From contig NZ_CP070619.1 of assembly GCF_017068395.1 (NCBI RefSeq), positions 3,596,001 to 3,660,000 of the forward strand: DNA of 64,000 nucleotides, read 5' to 3'. Positions within the stretch are counted from its first letter, which is position 1. The number at the start of each line of letters is the position of its first letter. The translations under genes were made by a program, and so were the position numbers. Shown here piece after piece: positions 16,858 to 27,901 of the stretch. The notes under the pieces were generated by a model. The model did no database searches. It was not told where the DNA came from and saw nothing but the letters and a program-made list of their open reading frames with translations. This DNA is from Rhodococcus pseudokoreensis (GTDB taxonomy: Bacteria; Actinomycetota; Actinomycetes; Mycobacteriales; Mycobacteriaceae).

Positions 16858-17796
16858 GTGTTCGCTCGAAGAGTGCGGTCGACGAAACTATCTGTGGCGC
16901 TGGCCAGGGAAGCTCTGGCCGCGCGCACCGAAACGGCTAACGGATGGCTCCAGGGAACCCCTCCCGGGCGCACGGTCCGGCGCATCATCGACGGTCTGGT
17001 GGGGATCGAACTCTTCGACCGGTCCATGACGCTCGCCGCGAAAATCTTCACGTCGGTGCTGCCCGTGATGATCGCGGTGTCGACGGTCAGCGAGTGGAAC
17101 GTGACGGCCAGAAGTCTCGAAGACCAGTTCGGCTTCGATCCGTCCGTGTTGTCGTCCGCGGTGGGCACCGTGGATCCGACCACCCCGACGTTCGCCGCGT
17201 TCGGCGTGTTCGGCCTGTTGATGGTCGCCGTCAGCGGCACGTCGTTCGCGCGGGCGCTGGCACGGATCTACGCGAAGATCTGGAACGTCCCCTCGATCTC
17301 CCTGCGCGACGCCTGGCGCTGGCTGGTCGTGCTCTTCGCGGTCGCGCTCTCGGCGTCCGCGATCGCCGCCGCCAACGAACTCACCAACCTGAGGTACTTC
17401 GGACTCACCCTCGCGCTCGTCGCCGAACTCGCGATCTGGTGGGCGGTGTGGACGCTCTGCCCGTACCTGCTGACGATGGGAACCCTCAAGGGACGCGTCC
17501 TCTGGGCCAGCGGCGCGCTGACCTCCGCGGGGCTCACCGCCATCCACGCCGGGGGACGCCTCGTCCTTCCCCGCATCACCGAAACCGCCCAACACCAGTT
17601 CGGTGCGATAGGACTCGTGTTCACCGCGATCAGCTGGCTGTTCGTGATGTCGGTGGTCATCGTGGCGGCGGCGGTGATCACCAAGGCGGTCGCGCTCGAC
17701 GAGACCTACATCGGCCGCTATCTGCGAGGGCCCGTCAACGGCTCAGAACAATCCGCCGAATCCCTTCCCGAGAACGACGGCGCCCATCACGAGTAG
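16858..17796 (+). CDS. YihY/BrkB-family inner membrane protein
   Basis: 312-residue integral membrane protein of the YihY (BrkB, formerly mis-called RNase BN) family. About six hydrophobic segments are seen, beginning around residue 58 (MTLAAKIFTSVLPVMIAVSTV) and ending with GLVFTAISWLFVMSVVIVAAAVI. The N-terminal 55 residues are basic and cytosolic. Family function is unknown; roles in transport or envelope maintenance are proposed. GTG start; no clear ribosome site. Its last 54 bp overlap the 3' end of the convergent GAP-family gene. Confidence 0.82.
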   Translation: MFARRVRSTKLSVALAREALAARTETANGWLQGTPPGRTVRRIIDGLVGIELFDRSMTLAAKIFTSVLPVMIAVSTVSEWNVTARSLEDQFGFDPSVLSSAVGTVDPTTPTFAAFGVFGLLMVAVSGTSFARALARIYAKIWNVPSISLRDAWRWLVVLFAVALSASAIAAANELTNLRYFGLTLALVAELAIWWAVWTLCPYLLTMGTLKGRVLWASGALTSAGLTAIHAGGRLVLPRITETAQHQFGAIGLVFTAISWLFVMSVVIVAAAVITKAVALDETYIGRYLRGPVNGSEQSAESLPENDGAHHE

Positions 17797-18408
17797 CAGC
17801 ACGCTCATCACGGCGGCGTTGTTGGACTGGAGCCACACCTTGAGGCTGTCGAGGGTCCCGCGCATCCTGTCGGCGGCCACGGCGTACGCGACCACCGGGA
17901 CGAGGACGGTCGACCCGGCCAGCACGGTGTACACGGCCAGGGCCACCACCTGCTCTGCGCCGCTCACCCCCGCCGTGCCGATCCCGACGCCCGCGGACAC
18001 GCAGAGCAGCAGGTTCTTGGGATTGATCGCCGCCAGCGCGAATCCGAGTCCCGTGGACTTCACGAAGTTCAGGTCGTCGATCGCCTGCATCCACTTCGGG
18101 GGTTCCGCGTCGGCGTTGCGACTGCGCCACTGCCGCCCCGCGAGCAGGAGCAGCAGCACACCGAGAACAACCTTCACCCACGACGCCGTCGCGGAGGGAC
18201 CGTCGGAATCGGACGTGTCGACGCTGCCGGCGAGGAGCACGAAGATGCCTGTCGCGACGACGATGCCCAGGATCCAGCCGGCACCGAAGCCCGCGCTCGC
18301 CCCGCCCGCCCGCTTCGACAGCAACATCAGGATGACGGCGATGATCGGGATCGGCGAGATCGCGACACCCACGGCGAGCGGTAACAGTTCTCCGATGACT
18401 GAGCCCAT
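17743..18408 (-). CDS. GAP/Sap-family lipid-addressing membrane protein
   Basis: 221-residue polytopic protein with about six membrane segments, starting MGSVIGELLPLAVGVAISPIPIIAVILML. The early glycine/proline-rich helix and AINPKNLLLCVSAGV near residue 125 are typical of the LysE-like GAP (glycopeptidolipid/sulfolipid-addressing protein) family. In mycobacteria members help move surface lipids such as GPL or sulfolipid-1. The lipid moved here is unknown. The ATG giving MGSVIGE is chosen because the membrane helix starts there and upstream codons are not hydrophobic. Its end overlaps the convergent YihY gene. Confidence 0.82.
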   Translation of the reverse strand: MGSVIGELLPLAVGVAISPIPIIAVILMLLSKRAGGASAGFGAGWILGIVVATGIFVLLAGSVDTSDSDGPSATASWVKVVLGVLLLLLAGRQWRSRNADAEPPKWMQAIDDLNFVKSTGLGFALAAINPKNLLLCVSAGVGIGTAGVSGAEQVVALAVYTVLAGSTVLVPVVAYAVAADRMRGTLDSLKVWLQSNNAAVMSVLLLVMGAVVLGKGFGGLF

Positions 18409-18460
18409 GTCCGAACCGTAAGGTCGGGCGCCCGCGTCCGCCTCGCACGTCCCGGGTGAG

Positions 18461-18500
18461 GTGAGTGGCAATGTGTGTGGGAGGACGCTTTGCCACTCAC
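18461..18500. repeat. 40-nt palindromic element, type B (copy 2)
   Basis: The core runs GTGAGTGGCAATG to GCTTTGCCACTCAC, 40 nt, flanked by AG/CT. One arm is partly decayed (AATG against CTTT). It lies between the start of the GAP-family gene and the stop of the secreted lipase gene, 10 bp from the latter. Confidence 0.88.
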
Positions 18501-18509
18501 CTGGGGGGG

Positions 18510-19625
18510 TCAGGACAGCACCCGCGCGGCGAACGCGAGGGACTCCGGCATGGAGGCGATCAGCGACCCTCGGTGGTCCTCACCGACGAGTTGCTGGAAT
18601 TCGAAGTTCACCCCGTGCTGCCGCATCTCGGCGAGCTGCGCCCACGTCAACGGAATCGGCACCGACGCGTCGGACAGGCTGTGCACCACCCGCAACGGAT
18701 GGTCGAAGCCGTCGACGGGCACCTGCTGCATCTCCCGGAACAGCTCCCGGAACTGGTCGTTCCACAGAGGCGCCGCGAACAGGTCGCCGACCGACGTGGG
18801 GTGGGCGAGCAGGTACCGGCCGAGTTCGCGGCTGCACGTCACCTTCGCGAACTCCATCAGGTCGAGTCCTGTCGGCGACAGGTAGCGCCGGATGTCGACC
18901 TCGGGACGCTGGTCGTCGATGCCGGCGAGGGTCAGCAGCGCGTAGTTCACGATTCCGGATGTCGGCAGAGCCGGAACGGCGGGACCCGCAGCCGGGAAGA
19001 GCTGTTCGAGGTGGGTGGGCGCGGCCACGGCGACGGCGCCCCGGAAGTCGAGCGCGGGTGCCCGGGTGGTGGCCTCGCGGGCGGCGAAGTAGGTCGCCTG
19101 CCCGCCCTGCGACAGTCCGGTGACGATCCACCGGTCGGCGAGCACGTCGCCGTAGACCTCGTGCGCGGCCAGGACGACGTCGACGGCGTTCGCGGCGGCC
19201 GCCGGACCGTCCAGATAGGCGTTGACACCCGGTGTGCCGAGTCCCGCGTAATCCGTTGCCGCGACGGCATACCCGGCGGCGAGCCACTGCTCGACCGCGG
19301 GCAGTTCGACGTAGTTGAACCCGGCGACGGACGGTGCGCACTGGTCGGCGACACCGACGGTGCCGTGGGCGTAGGAGACCACCGGCCAGCCGCCGTCGGG
19401 CGGGTCGCCACGGGGAAGGAAGACCGATCCCGTCGATTCACCGGTCGCGGTCGAGGTACGGAGGGTGGAGTACCGCACCCGGACGCTGTCGCCCGCCTGC
19501 GCGGGGACCGTGGCGGGGGGCAGGTCCTCCTGCGACAGCAGGATCCCGGGCGGCTGCGCGGAGACCTCGGTCGCGCCGGTGAGCAGCAGAAGAACCGCCG
19601 TCACCGCGGCCCCGACCACTCTCAT
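18510..19625 (-). CDS. secreted lipase, LIP (secretory lipase) family
   Basis: 371-residue exported alpha/beta hydrolase. The signal peptide ends near residue 23 (ATEVSAQ). The nucleophile elbow GLSQGG sits near residue 150, preceded by VVSYAHGTVGVADQCAPS (oxyanion region), and VVHSLSDASVPIP near 310 and GEDHRGS near 350 supply acid and His candidates. This matches the LIP family (Candida secretory lipases, abundant in mycolic actinobacteria), which hydrolyse triacylglycerols or esters outside the cell. The ATG is chosen because the signal sequence begins there. The gene is bracketed by two type B palindromes. Confidence 0.87.
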   Translation of the reverse strand: MRVVGAAVTAVLLLLTGATEVSAQPPGILLSQEDLPPATVPAQAGDSVRVRYSTLRTSTATGESTGSVFLPRGDPPDGGWPVVSYAHGTVGVADQCAPSVAGFNYVELPAVEQWLAAGYAVAATDYAGLGTPGVNAYLDGPAAAANAVDVVLAAHEVYGDVLADRWIVTGLSQGGQATYFAAREATTRAPALDFRGAVAVAAPTHLEQLFPAAGPAVPALPTSGIVNYALLTLAGIDDQRPEVDIRRYLSPTGLDLMEFAKVTCSRELGRYLLAHPTSVGDLFAAPLWNDQFRELFREMQQVPVDGFDHPLRVVHSLSDASVPIPLTWAQLAEMRQHGVNFEFQQLVGEDHRGSLIASMPESLAFAARVLS

Positions 19626-19650
19626 CGGCCCAGTATCCACCCGCAACCGA

Positions 19651-19696
19651 CACGTGAGTGGCAAAGCGTGCGGGAGCACACTTTGCCACTCACGTG
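19651..19696. repeat. 40-nt palindromic element, type B (copy 3)
   Basis: The core 19654-19693 runs GTGAGTGGCAAAG to CTTTGCCACTCAC with CAC/GTG outside, the best-preserved type B copy. It lies between the lipase start and the asd stop (tandem minus-strand genes), 10 bp from the latter, so it could terminate the lysC-asd transcript. Confidence 0.92.
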
Positions 19697-19705
19697 GGGG
19701 GAGAG

Positions 19706-22005
<2,300 letters not shown>

Positions 22006-22100
22006 GCGTTTCTACCTCCAGGTCGATGAATCTGTACTGGTCCAGCTGTCGAGCTTACCGGCGGAGTCCAATCTGATCCCGGGTGAGTCCGTTCGGCGGC

Positions 22101-23072
22101 CTATCCGAACGCCGTGTTCGCGGCGTCCGCGACCCTCGCCACGGCGGCGCAGTTCGGGCCGTGAACAGTGACGACTGCACCCGCGTGGCCGAGCCTGCGG
22201 GTGAACTCGTCGACACCCGGCCCGGGCCGTGTGATGTCGATCGGCTCACCCATCGGGCTCGTCCAGCGGCACCGGTCGCCGACCGTCTCCGGCACGGCGG
22301 GAACGGGTGGTCTGTTTTCCTTCACCGGCGACATCGTGAACGACACGGTCACCTCGCTCCCGGGCACCCGATTCGGGTTCGGGAACAGGACGCAGTCGAA
22401 CGGGGTGGGCGGCGATTCCGGATCGATGACGCGTCCGCCCGCCGTGGTCCCCAGCACGTCGAGGACTTCGCAGGGGTCGTGGACGGCGAGGGCCACCTGA
22501 TCCGGGGAGCCGGCGTCGCGGGCGGGCAACCCCGACCGCATCCGGTCGAGCGCCGAGTCCAGCACCGCGTCGGCCAGCGGGCAGGCGTCCTGGCCTGCGA
22601 CGGTTCCAGCGCGGACGGTCGCAAGCGGCAGTCCGAAATCTTGGGCCTCGGTTCCGAGGGGTAGCCGGAAGACCCGCTCGCACGTCCCGCGGGTCAGGTC
22701 GGCGCCCGCGCCGCGGTAGACCGTCACCCCGTCCACCGTCTCCGGCCGCGTCAGCGACTGTTCGGACAGCATCGACGGCAGCAGGGACACCTCCACGTAG
22801 GTGCTCGCGCCGTCGGACCGCGCCATCAGCGCCGAGCACACCGGCAGTTGCACGGCCGACCCGTACTGCTGGACCGTCCCGGCGCGCCGCACCACCGCCT
22901 CGTCGAGCAGACCGCACGGATCGGCGCCGCGGAGCGCGTCCTCGATGTGGACGTGCCGTTGCTGGTCCGGGCTCAGTTCCTGCAGCGGGGACGCCCCCGC
23001 GGTCCCGGACACGCTGTGCGCGCACCCGGACGTGATCGCGGCGCACAGCAGCGCCGCGGCGACCTTCTTCAC
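22101..23072 (-). CDS. DUF3558-family lipoprotein
   Basis: 323-residue lipoprotein. The signal peptide ends in lipobox ITSGC (C17), followed by a low-complexity linker and two tandem-looking halves, each with a DPCGLLD/DPCEVLD motif (near residues 56 and 195) typical of DUF3558. Members occur in mycolic-acid bacteria, are surface-exposed, and have no known function. GTG start directly before KKVAAALLC. It is downstream of, and co-oriented with, the DUF1254 gene but separated by 52 bp with no overlap. Confidence 0.82.
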   Translation of the reverse strand: MKKVAAALLCAAITSGCAHSVSGTAGASPLQELSPDQQRHVHIEDALRGADPCGLLDEAVVRRAGTVQQYGSAVQLPVCSALMARSDGASTYVEVSLLPSMLSEQSLTRPETVDGVTVYRGAGADLTRGTCERVFRLPLGTEAQDFGLPLATVRAGTVAGQDACPLADAVLDSALDRMRSGLPARDAGSPDQVALAVHDPCEVLDVLGTTAGGRVIDPESPPTPFDCVLFPNPNRVPGSEVTVSFTMSPVKENRPPVPAVPETVGDRCRWTSPMGEPIDITRPGPGVDEFTRRLGHAGAVVTVHGPNCAAVARVADAANTAFG

Positions 23073-23124
23073 CCGATCCCCCTCGAATCGGCCCGAACAC
23101 TACCGCCGATTCACGTCCTCCGGA

Positions 23125-24468
23125 TCACGTGGTCTTCACGATCGGCGGTATCTCGAACGTTCCGTCGAACACCTCCGCCTTGGGGCTGTACATCCGCAGC
23201 ATCGGCCGGAATCCGGCGGCCGGTGTGGGCAGCCAGTTGGCGCGGGCGACCGGGTCGGCCGGGGCGGTCGCGCCGAGCGTGATGGTCAGCGACCCGTCGT
23301 CGGCGAACACCAGTCCCGGGGTGCGGTCGCCGATCGAGTAGCGGTCGAGGGGATTGTCGACGAGAAAGAACTCCGGCAGGTCGTACATGGTGATCGACCA
23401 GAACGCGTCGACGGGCGGCGTCGGCGCGAACGTGAGGGTGTAGGTGTGTTCGCCGGAGAGTTCGTTGCCTTCGTTGTCGTGATAGATCGGCGCGTACGCG
23501 GCCTCGTAGCCGTGGTTGCCCCACAGTCCCGCCATCGCGGCCCCGGCCCGCAGGCCCAGCGCCTTGGAGCGGTCCTCGATCCGCCACTCGGGTGAGTTCA
23601 CGGTGCCGACCTCGAAGAAGTCGTCGTTGTAGTCGAAGGCGTGGTACATCAACTGCCAGCCGTTGACGACCGCCGCACCGGCGCCCGATTTCAGTGCGGC
23701 GACGAGCGATCGGTGCCCCGCCTCGGCTCCCGCCGTCAGGACGGCCGCGAGATCCGGCGGCGCCTCGAGGTACGGCGACGCCCCGGTCTCGAGCAACCCG
23801 AGCGGGGCGAACATCTGCTCGGCGATCAGGTCCTGCGCGGCGGACGGGTACGCCTGCGAATAAACCCGCAGTTTCTCCCAGAACCGAAGGTCCTCGGGGA
23901 CGTTCGGGTCGGGTGCCGGCAGACCCTCCGCCGGTTCCCGGTCACCGACGGGTTCCAGGGTGAGGGCCGACTGCAGTGCGTTCACCCGCTCCAGGTCGTC
24001 GACACCGTCGCAGGCCCAGCGGCCGACGATCGTGCCGACCGCAGTGGGGAACGCGATCTGGGTCGCGCCGGCGGGGACCTCGCCGGACCATCCAGGGCCG
24101 GTCAGTAGATAAAGGCCGGCCGCGGTTCCCGTCGCGCGTTTGCCGACGTACGCGAAATTGTCGGTCCACGCGTCGACGAACTGCAGCACGTAGTACGCGC
24201 CGCCGCTGTCGGGCACCCGCAGCAGTTGCGGGCCGTGGCCGAGGTCGATCTGGGCGATCGAGTAGACGGTGTCGTTGTTGACCGAGACGAAGGTGTCACG
24301 CGGCCCGGCGAGGGTGCGGGCGTGACTGAACGTGTTGAACGGTGCGGGCTCGAGGCTTCCCATCCCGTCCGCGACGAAACGGTTCACCTGGTCGAGGTCG
24401 AACACGAGCGGGAAACCGTACACCCACGCCTTCTCGGCGAGTTCCTGTAATTCTGCGCTGACGATCAC
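23125..24468 (-). CDS. DUF1254/DUF1214 domain protein
   Basis: 447-residue protein with an N-terminal DUF1254 region (ELAEKAWVYGFPLVFDLDQ, then FVSVNNDTVYSIAQIDL near residue 63) and a C-terminal DUF1214 beta-rich domain (FAPTPPVDAFWSITMYDLPEFFLVDNPLDRYSIGD). No signal peptide is seen. Such proteins are widespread in soil actinobacteria, often beside transport or catabolic genes, but no reaction is established. The GTG start overlaps the SulP permease stop by four bases and has AGGAGG upstream, so the two are translated as a unit. Confidence 0.82.
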   Translation of the reverse strand: MIVSAELQELAEKAWVYGFPLVFDLDQVNRFVADGMGSLEPAPFNTFSHARTLAGPRDTFVSVNNDTVYSIAQIDLGHGPQLLRVPDSGGAYYVLQFVDAWTDNFAYVGKRATGTAAGLYLLTGPGWSGEVPAGATQIAFPTAVGTIVGRWACDGVDDLERVNALQSALTLEPVGDREPAEGLPAPDPNVPEDLRFWEKLRVYSQAYPSAAQDLIAEQMFAPLGLLETGASPYLEAPPDLAAVLTAGAEAGHRSLVAALKSGAGAAVVNGWQLMYHAFDYNDDFFEVGTVNSPEWRIEDRSKALGLRAGAAMAGLWGNHGYEAAYAPIYHDNEGNELSGEHTYTLTFAPTPPVDAFWSITMYDLPEFFLVDNPLDRYSIGDRTPGLVFADDGSLTITLGATAPADPVARANWLPTPAAGFRPMLRMYSPKAEVFDGTFEIPPIVKTT

Positions 24469-26177
24469 GAATCCTCCTCTGGCCGTTTCCTGCTCACATC
24501 GGCAAGTGCTTCCCGCACGGTCGGGTACAGGCCGACGGGTGAAGTTTCGGAGCCCGCCCGGCGCATCGTGTCGCGGAACTGGCCGATGTCACGGGCCACC
24601 CGGAGGTCGACGCCTTTGCGTTTCAGGGCGTCCCGCAGTTGCACGAGCATCTGCGCCGCACTGACGTCGATGAACGGGGACGTCTCCGCGTCGAGCACGA
24701 TCGTCCTGGTGTCTTCGGTGCACAGTTCTTCGATGCGGTCCTTCACGTGATCGGCGTTGGCGAAGAACAATCCGGACTCGACCCGCACGACCACCACGTG
24801 CGGGGTGGCGGGCAGTTCGGGGTGGCGTTCGGCGTCCACCCACAGCGATCCCTCTTTCACGAGCGCCGCGACGTGGGGGCGGGAGGCCCGGTAGAGCAGC
24901 AGGAGCATGGAGACGCCGATGCCGATGACCAGTCCGGGCAGGGTGTCGAAGAGCAGGACGCCCAGCATCGCCGCCAGGGCCGCCGCGAAGTCGGCGCGTG
25001 CGGCGTGGCCGTAGATGCTGCCCAGCCGCCGCGTCCACACCCCGTACAGCCTCCGGAGCGCATCGATGTCGACGAGTTCGATGACGGCGGCGATCACCAC
25101 CGCGGCGAGGGTCGCCTCGGGCAGCTTCTCGAAGAGTCCGGTGAGGAACAGCAGCGTGATCACGGTCAGTGCGGCGACGACGAGTCCACTCATCTGAGTC
25201 TTCGCACCCGCCCCACCGTTCACCGCCGTCTTGGAGAGGCTGCCGTTGACCACCATTCCCGAGCACAGGCCGGAACCGAGGTTTGCGGTGCCGAGGCCGA
25301 GAAGTTCGCGGTTCGCGTCGATCTCGTAGCCTTCCTTCGCCGCGTACGTCTTCGCGGCGCCGAGACCCTCGGCGAAGCCGATCAGCAGCACACCGACCGC
25401 CGGACCCAGCAGGTCCACGTAGTCGTCGAACCCGACGCCGGCCGGTAATCCGAGCGAGGGCAGACCCGGATCGATGTGCCCGACGATGCCGACGCCCCTC
25501 TCGTCCAGCCCGAACAGCGACACCGCCGCGATCCCGAGGAGCACGGCGAGCAGGGATCCCGGGACGAGCGGCAGCCAGCGTCTGAACCCGAGCACCACCA
25601 CCAGGCTGAGACCGCCGACGGCGAGAGTGACCCAGTGCGTGTCCCCGAGATGGGTGAGCACCCCCCAGGCCTGTTCGAAGAAGTTGCCCTTCACCTTCTC
25701 CACCCCGAACAGCGCGGGCACCTGTCCGATGATGATGGTGAGGGCGAGACCGACGATGAAGCCCTTCAGCACCGGCTCGGAGATGAACGAGGCGATGAAT
25801 CCGAGGCGCAGCAGACCGGCCACCAGCCCCGCGATCCCGGTGGCGATCGCGAGTACGGCGGACAGCGCCGCATACTTTCCTCCGTCCTCACCGGCCAGCG
25901 GCGCGACGATGGCCGCCGACAGGGCGGCGGTCGCCGACATCGGACCCACCACGAGGTGGCGCGAACTGCCCGCCGCCGCATACAGGATCAGAGCCGGGAC
26001 CGCCGCGTAGAGGCCGACAACCGGTGGCACTCCCGCGATGGTCGCGTAGGCCAGTGCCTCGGGGACGAGCACCGCCCACACGGTCAGGCCCGCGATCACA
26101 TCGGGCCTGACCCACCCCCGTCGGTAGTCGCGCAGCGAGCCGAAGACCGGCCAGGCGCCGGTCGCGGACTTCACCAC
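24465..26177 (-). CDS. SulP-family anion permease with STAS domain
   Basis: 570-residue transporter. The SLC26/SulP membrane domain (about 12-14 helices, opening RPDVIAGLTVWAVLVPEALAYATIAG) runs to about residue 420. A C-terminal STAS domain (LFFANADHVKDRIEEL, then IVLDAETSPFIDVSAAQML) follows. SulP proteins carry sulfate, bicarbonate or other anions by proton or sodium symport. The substrate here cannot be assigned; no sulfate-assimilation gene is adjacent. GTG start one base after the stop of the small membrane protein gene. Coupling to the DUF1254 gene suggests a shared, unknown role. Confidence 0.9.
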   Translation of the reverse strand: MVKSATGAWPVFGSLRDYRRGWVRPDVIAGLTVWAVLVPEALAYATIAGVPPVVGLYAAVPALILYAAAGSSRHLVVGPMSATAALSAAIVAPLAGEDGGKYAALSAVLAIATGIAGLVAGLLRLGFIASFISEPVLKGFIVGLALTIIIGQVPALFGVEKVKGNFFEQAWGVLTHLGDTHWVTLAVGGLSLVVVLGFRRWLPLVPGSLLAVLLGIAAVSLFGLDERGVGIVGHIDPGLPSLGLPAGVGFDDYVDLLGPAVGVLLIGFAEGLGAAKTYAAKEGYEIDANRELLGLGTANLGSGLCSGMVVNGSLSKTAVNGGAGAKTQMSGLVVAALTVITLLFLTGLFEKLPEATLAAVVIAAVIELVDIDALRRLYGVWTRRLGSIYGHAARADFAAALAAMLGVLLFDTLPGLVIGIGVSMLLLLYRASRPHVAALVKEGSLWVDAERHPELPATPHVVVVRVESGLFFANADHVKDRIEELCTEDTRTIVLDAETSPFIDVSAAQMLVQLRDALKRKGVDLRVARDIGQFRDTMRRAGSETSPVGLYPTVREALADVSRKRPEEDS

Positions 26178-26178
26178 G

Positions 26179-26601
26179 TCATCCGGCGACCTTGTCGGTG
26201 TCCCAGGTGGTGACCGCCCAGATCACGACGACGTCGAGTGCGATGATCAGGATCGACCACAGCGGGTAGTAGGGCAGCCACAGGAAGTTGGCGAGGATCG
26301 ACAGCGCGGCGATGCAGACCGCGACGACGCGAGCCCACGTGGCGCCCGTCATCAGTCCGATCGCGCTGATGGCCAGGACGACGCCCAGCACGATGTGGAT
26401 CCAGCCCCACGTGGTGGTGTCGAACTGGTAGGTGTACTGGACGCCGATGACCAGCAGGTCGTCGGACGCGACCGCGGCGATGCCCTGAAAGAAGGAGATC
26501 ACGCCGACAGTCAGCAGCAATATCGCCGCTGCCAGTGAAGTTCCTGCTGCAAAACCCTGTTTCACAGGGCTGTCCGTCCTGGACTCCGGGGTAGTCGTCA
26601 T
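26179..26601 (-). CDS. small four-helix membrane protein (DUF7144-like)
   Basis: 140-residue membrane protein with four hydrophobic helices: SLAAAILLLTVGVISFFQGIAAV, WGWIHIVLGVVLAISAIGL, WARVVAVCIAALSILANFL, and WSILIIALDVVVIWAV. This DUF7144-type architecture (small actinobacterial integral membrane proteins) has no known function. I choose the ATG giving MTTTPES because AGAAGG is eight bases upstream; the ATG two codons earlier leaves only two bases. It is first in a tight three-gene operon with SulP and the DUF1254 protein. Confidence 0.75.
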   Translation of the reverse strand: MTTTPESRTDSPVKQGFAAGTSLAAAILLLTVGVISFFQGIAAVASDDLLVIGVQYTYQFDTTTWGWIHIVLGVVLAISAIGLMTGATWARVVAVCIAALSILANFLWLPYYPLWSILIIALDVVVIWAVTTWDTDKVAG

Positions 26602-26779
26602 GTCCATGCCCTTCTCGAAAGTGTGTTTGCGAACAGTCGAATCGTCCGGCTCCCGGCAATGGGAGGCATCATCCGCGCCGGGTGATCCTCATCTGCAACG
26701 GATGATGTGACGCCGACGTCGCGGTGCAAGAGTCGAATCGGGGCATCCCGGAAGGCCGGCCGTTGCGAAGGGACACGCG

Positions 26780-27901
26780 ATGATCGATCCGCAGGACGCA
26801 TCCGGCGCGGAGCCGGACTCTCGGTGGTCGATGCCGCGGGGCCTGATCGTGATCCTCGGACTGGCCGCGCTCGTCGTCACGGTGGCCGGGATCGAGGTGG
26901 CGGCATCGATCCTCGCCCCGGTCTTCCTCGCCCTCATGCTCACCGTCGCGGTCCATCCGCTCCCCGTATGGCTGCACAGGAAGGGCGTCCCGCCGTGGCT
27001 CGCGACGATCGCCGCGATCGTGGTCGTCAACGGCATCCTCGTCGTACTCGTGCTGTCGCTGGCGCTGTCGGTCGCGCAACTCGCCACGCTCCTCCCGCAG
27101 TACGCGGACGACTTCACGTCCCTGATCGACAGCGCCCAGAGCTTCCTGAACAGCCACGGCGTGAACTCCTCCAGCGCCCAGACCATGCTCTCCCAGGTCG
27201 ATTACACCAAGGCGTTCGGTTTCGTGGACGGCATCCTGCAGGCGATGCTGGGCATCTTCTCGAACCTGCTGTTCCTCGCCGCCCTCCTGCTGTTCATGGC
27301 GGTCGACGGAAGCTCATACGGTTCGCGGATGAGCATCGTCACGCGGATGCGCCCCGACATCGCCACCGCCCTCTCCGCCTTCTCCCTCGGCACCCGCAAG
27401 TACCTGGTCGTCACCACGGTCTTCGGATTGATCGTCGCCGTCATCGACACCGGAGCACTGTGGGCGCTGGGGATTCCGTTGCCGATCCTGTGGGGTCTGC
27501 TGTCGTTCATCACCAACTACATCCCGAACGTCGGCTTCGTTCTCGGTCTCGTCCCGCCGGCCCTGCTGGCGCTGCTCCAGGGCGGTCCGGGACTGATGCT
27601 GACCGTCATCGTCGTGTACAGCGTCATCAACGTCATCATCCAGTCCGTGATCCAGCCGAAGTTCGTCGGGGACGCGGTCGGCCTGTCCGTGACGTTCACG
27701 TTCCTGTCGCTGGTGTTCTGGACGTGGATCCTCGGACCCCTCGGCGCGATCCTCGCCATCCCGCTGACCCTGATGGCGAAGGCACTGCTGATCGACATCG
27801 ACCCGTCCACGAGGTGGGTGAACACGATTCTCAGCGACTCCCCCACGCCCACACCCACGCCACCGGTCACCGCCCCGCGACACGAGAAGGAAGAACCATG
27901 A
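26780..27901 (+). CDS. AI-2E (PerM/TqsA) family transporter
   Basis: 373-residue polytopic protein with the AI-2E/PerM pattern: an N-terminal pair of helices (GLIVILGLAALVVTVAGIEVAASILAPVFLALML), a long amphipathic soluble stretch (about residues 100-160), then FGLIVAVIDTGALWALGIPLPILWGLLSFITNYIPNVGF and the conserved LGPLGAILAIPLTLMAKALL near the end. Family members export AI-2 or act as cation/proton antiporters; the substrate here is unknown. A Thr/Pro-repeat tail closes the protein. The ATG has GAAGGGA upstream, and the TGA overlaps the alkylsulfatase ATG (ATGA). Confidence 0.88.
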   Translation: MIDPQDASGAEPDSRWSMPRGLIVILGLAALVVTVAGIEVAASILAPVFLALMLTVAVHPLPVWLHRKGVPPWLATIAAIVVVNGILVVLVLSLALSVAQLATLLPQYADDFTSLIDSAQSFLNSHGVNSSSAQTMLSQVDYTKAFGFVDGILQAMLGIFSNLLFLAALLLFMAVDGSSYGSRMSIVTRMRPDIATALSAFSLGTRKYLVVTTVFGLIVAVIDTGALWALGIPLPILWGLLSFITNYIPNVGFVLGLVPPALLALLQGGPGLMLTVIVVYSVINVIIQSVIQPKFVGDAVGLSVTFTFLSLVFWTWILGPLGAILAIPLTLMAKALLIDIDPSTRWVNTILSDSPTPTPTPPVTAPRHEKEEP

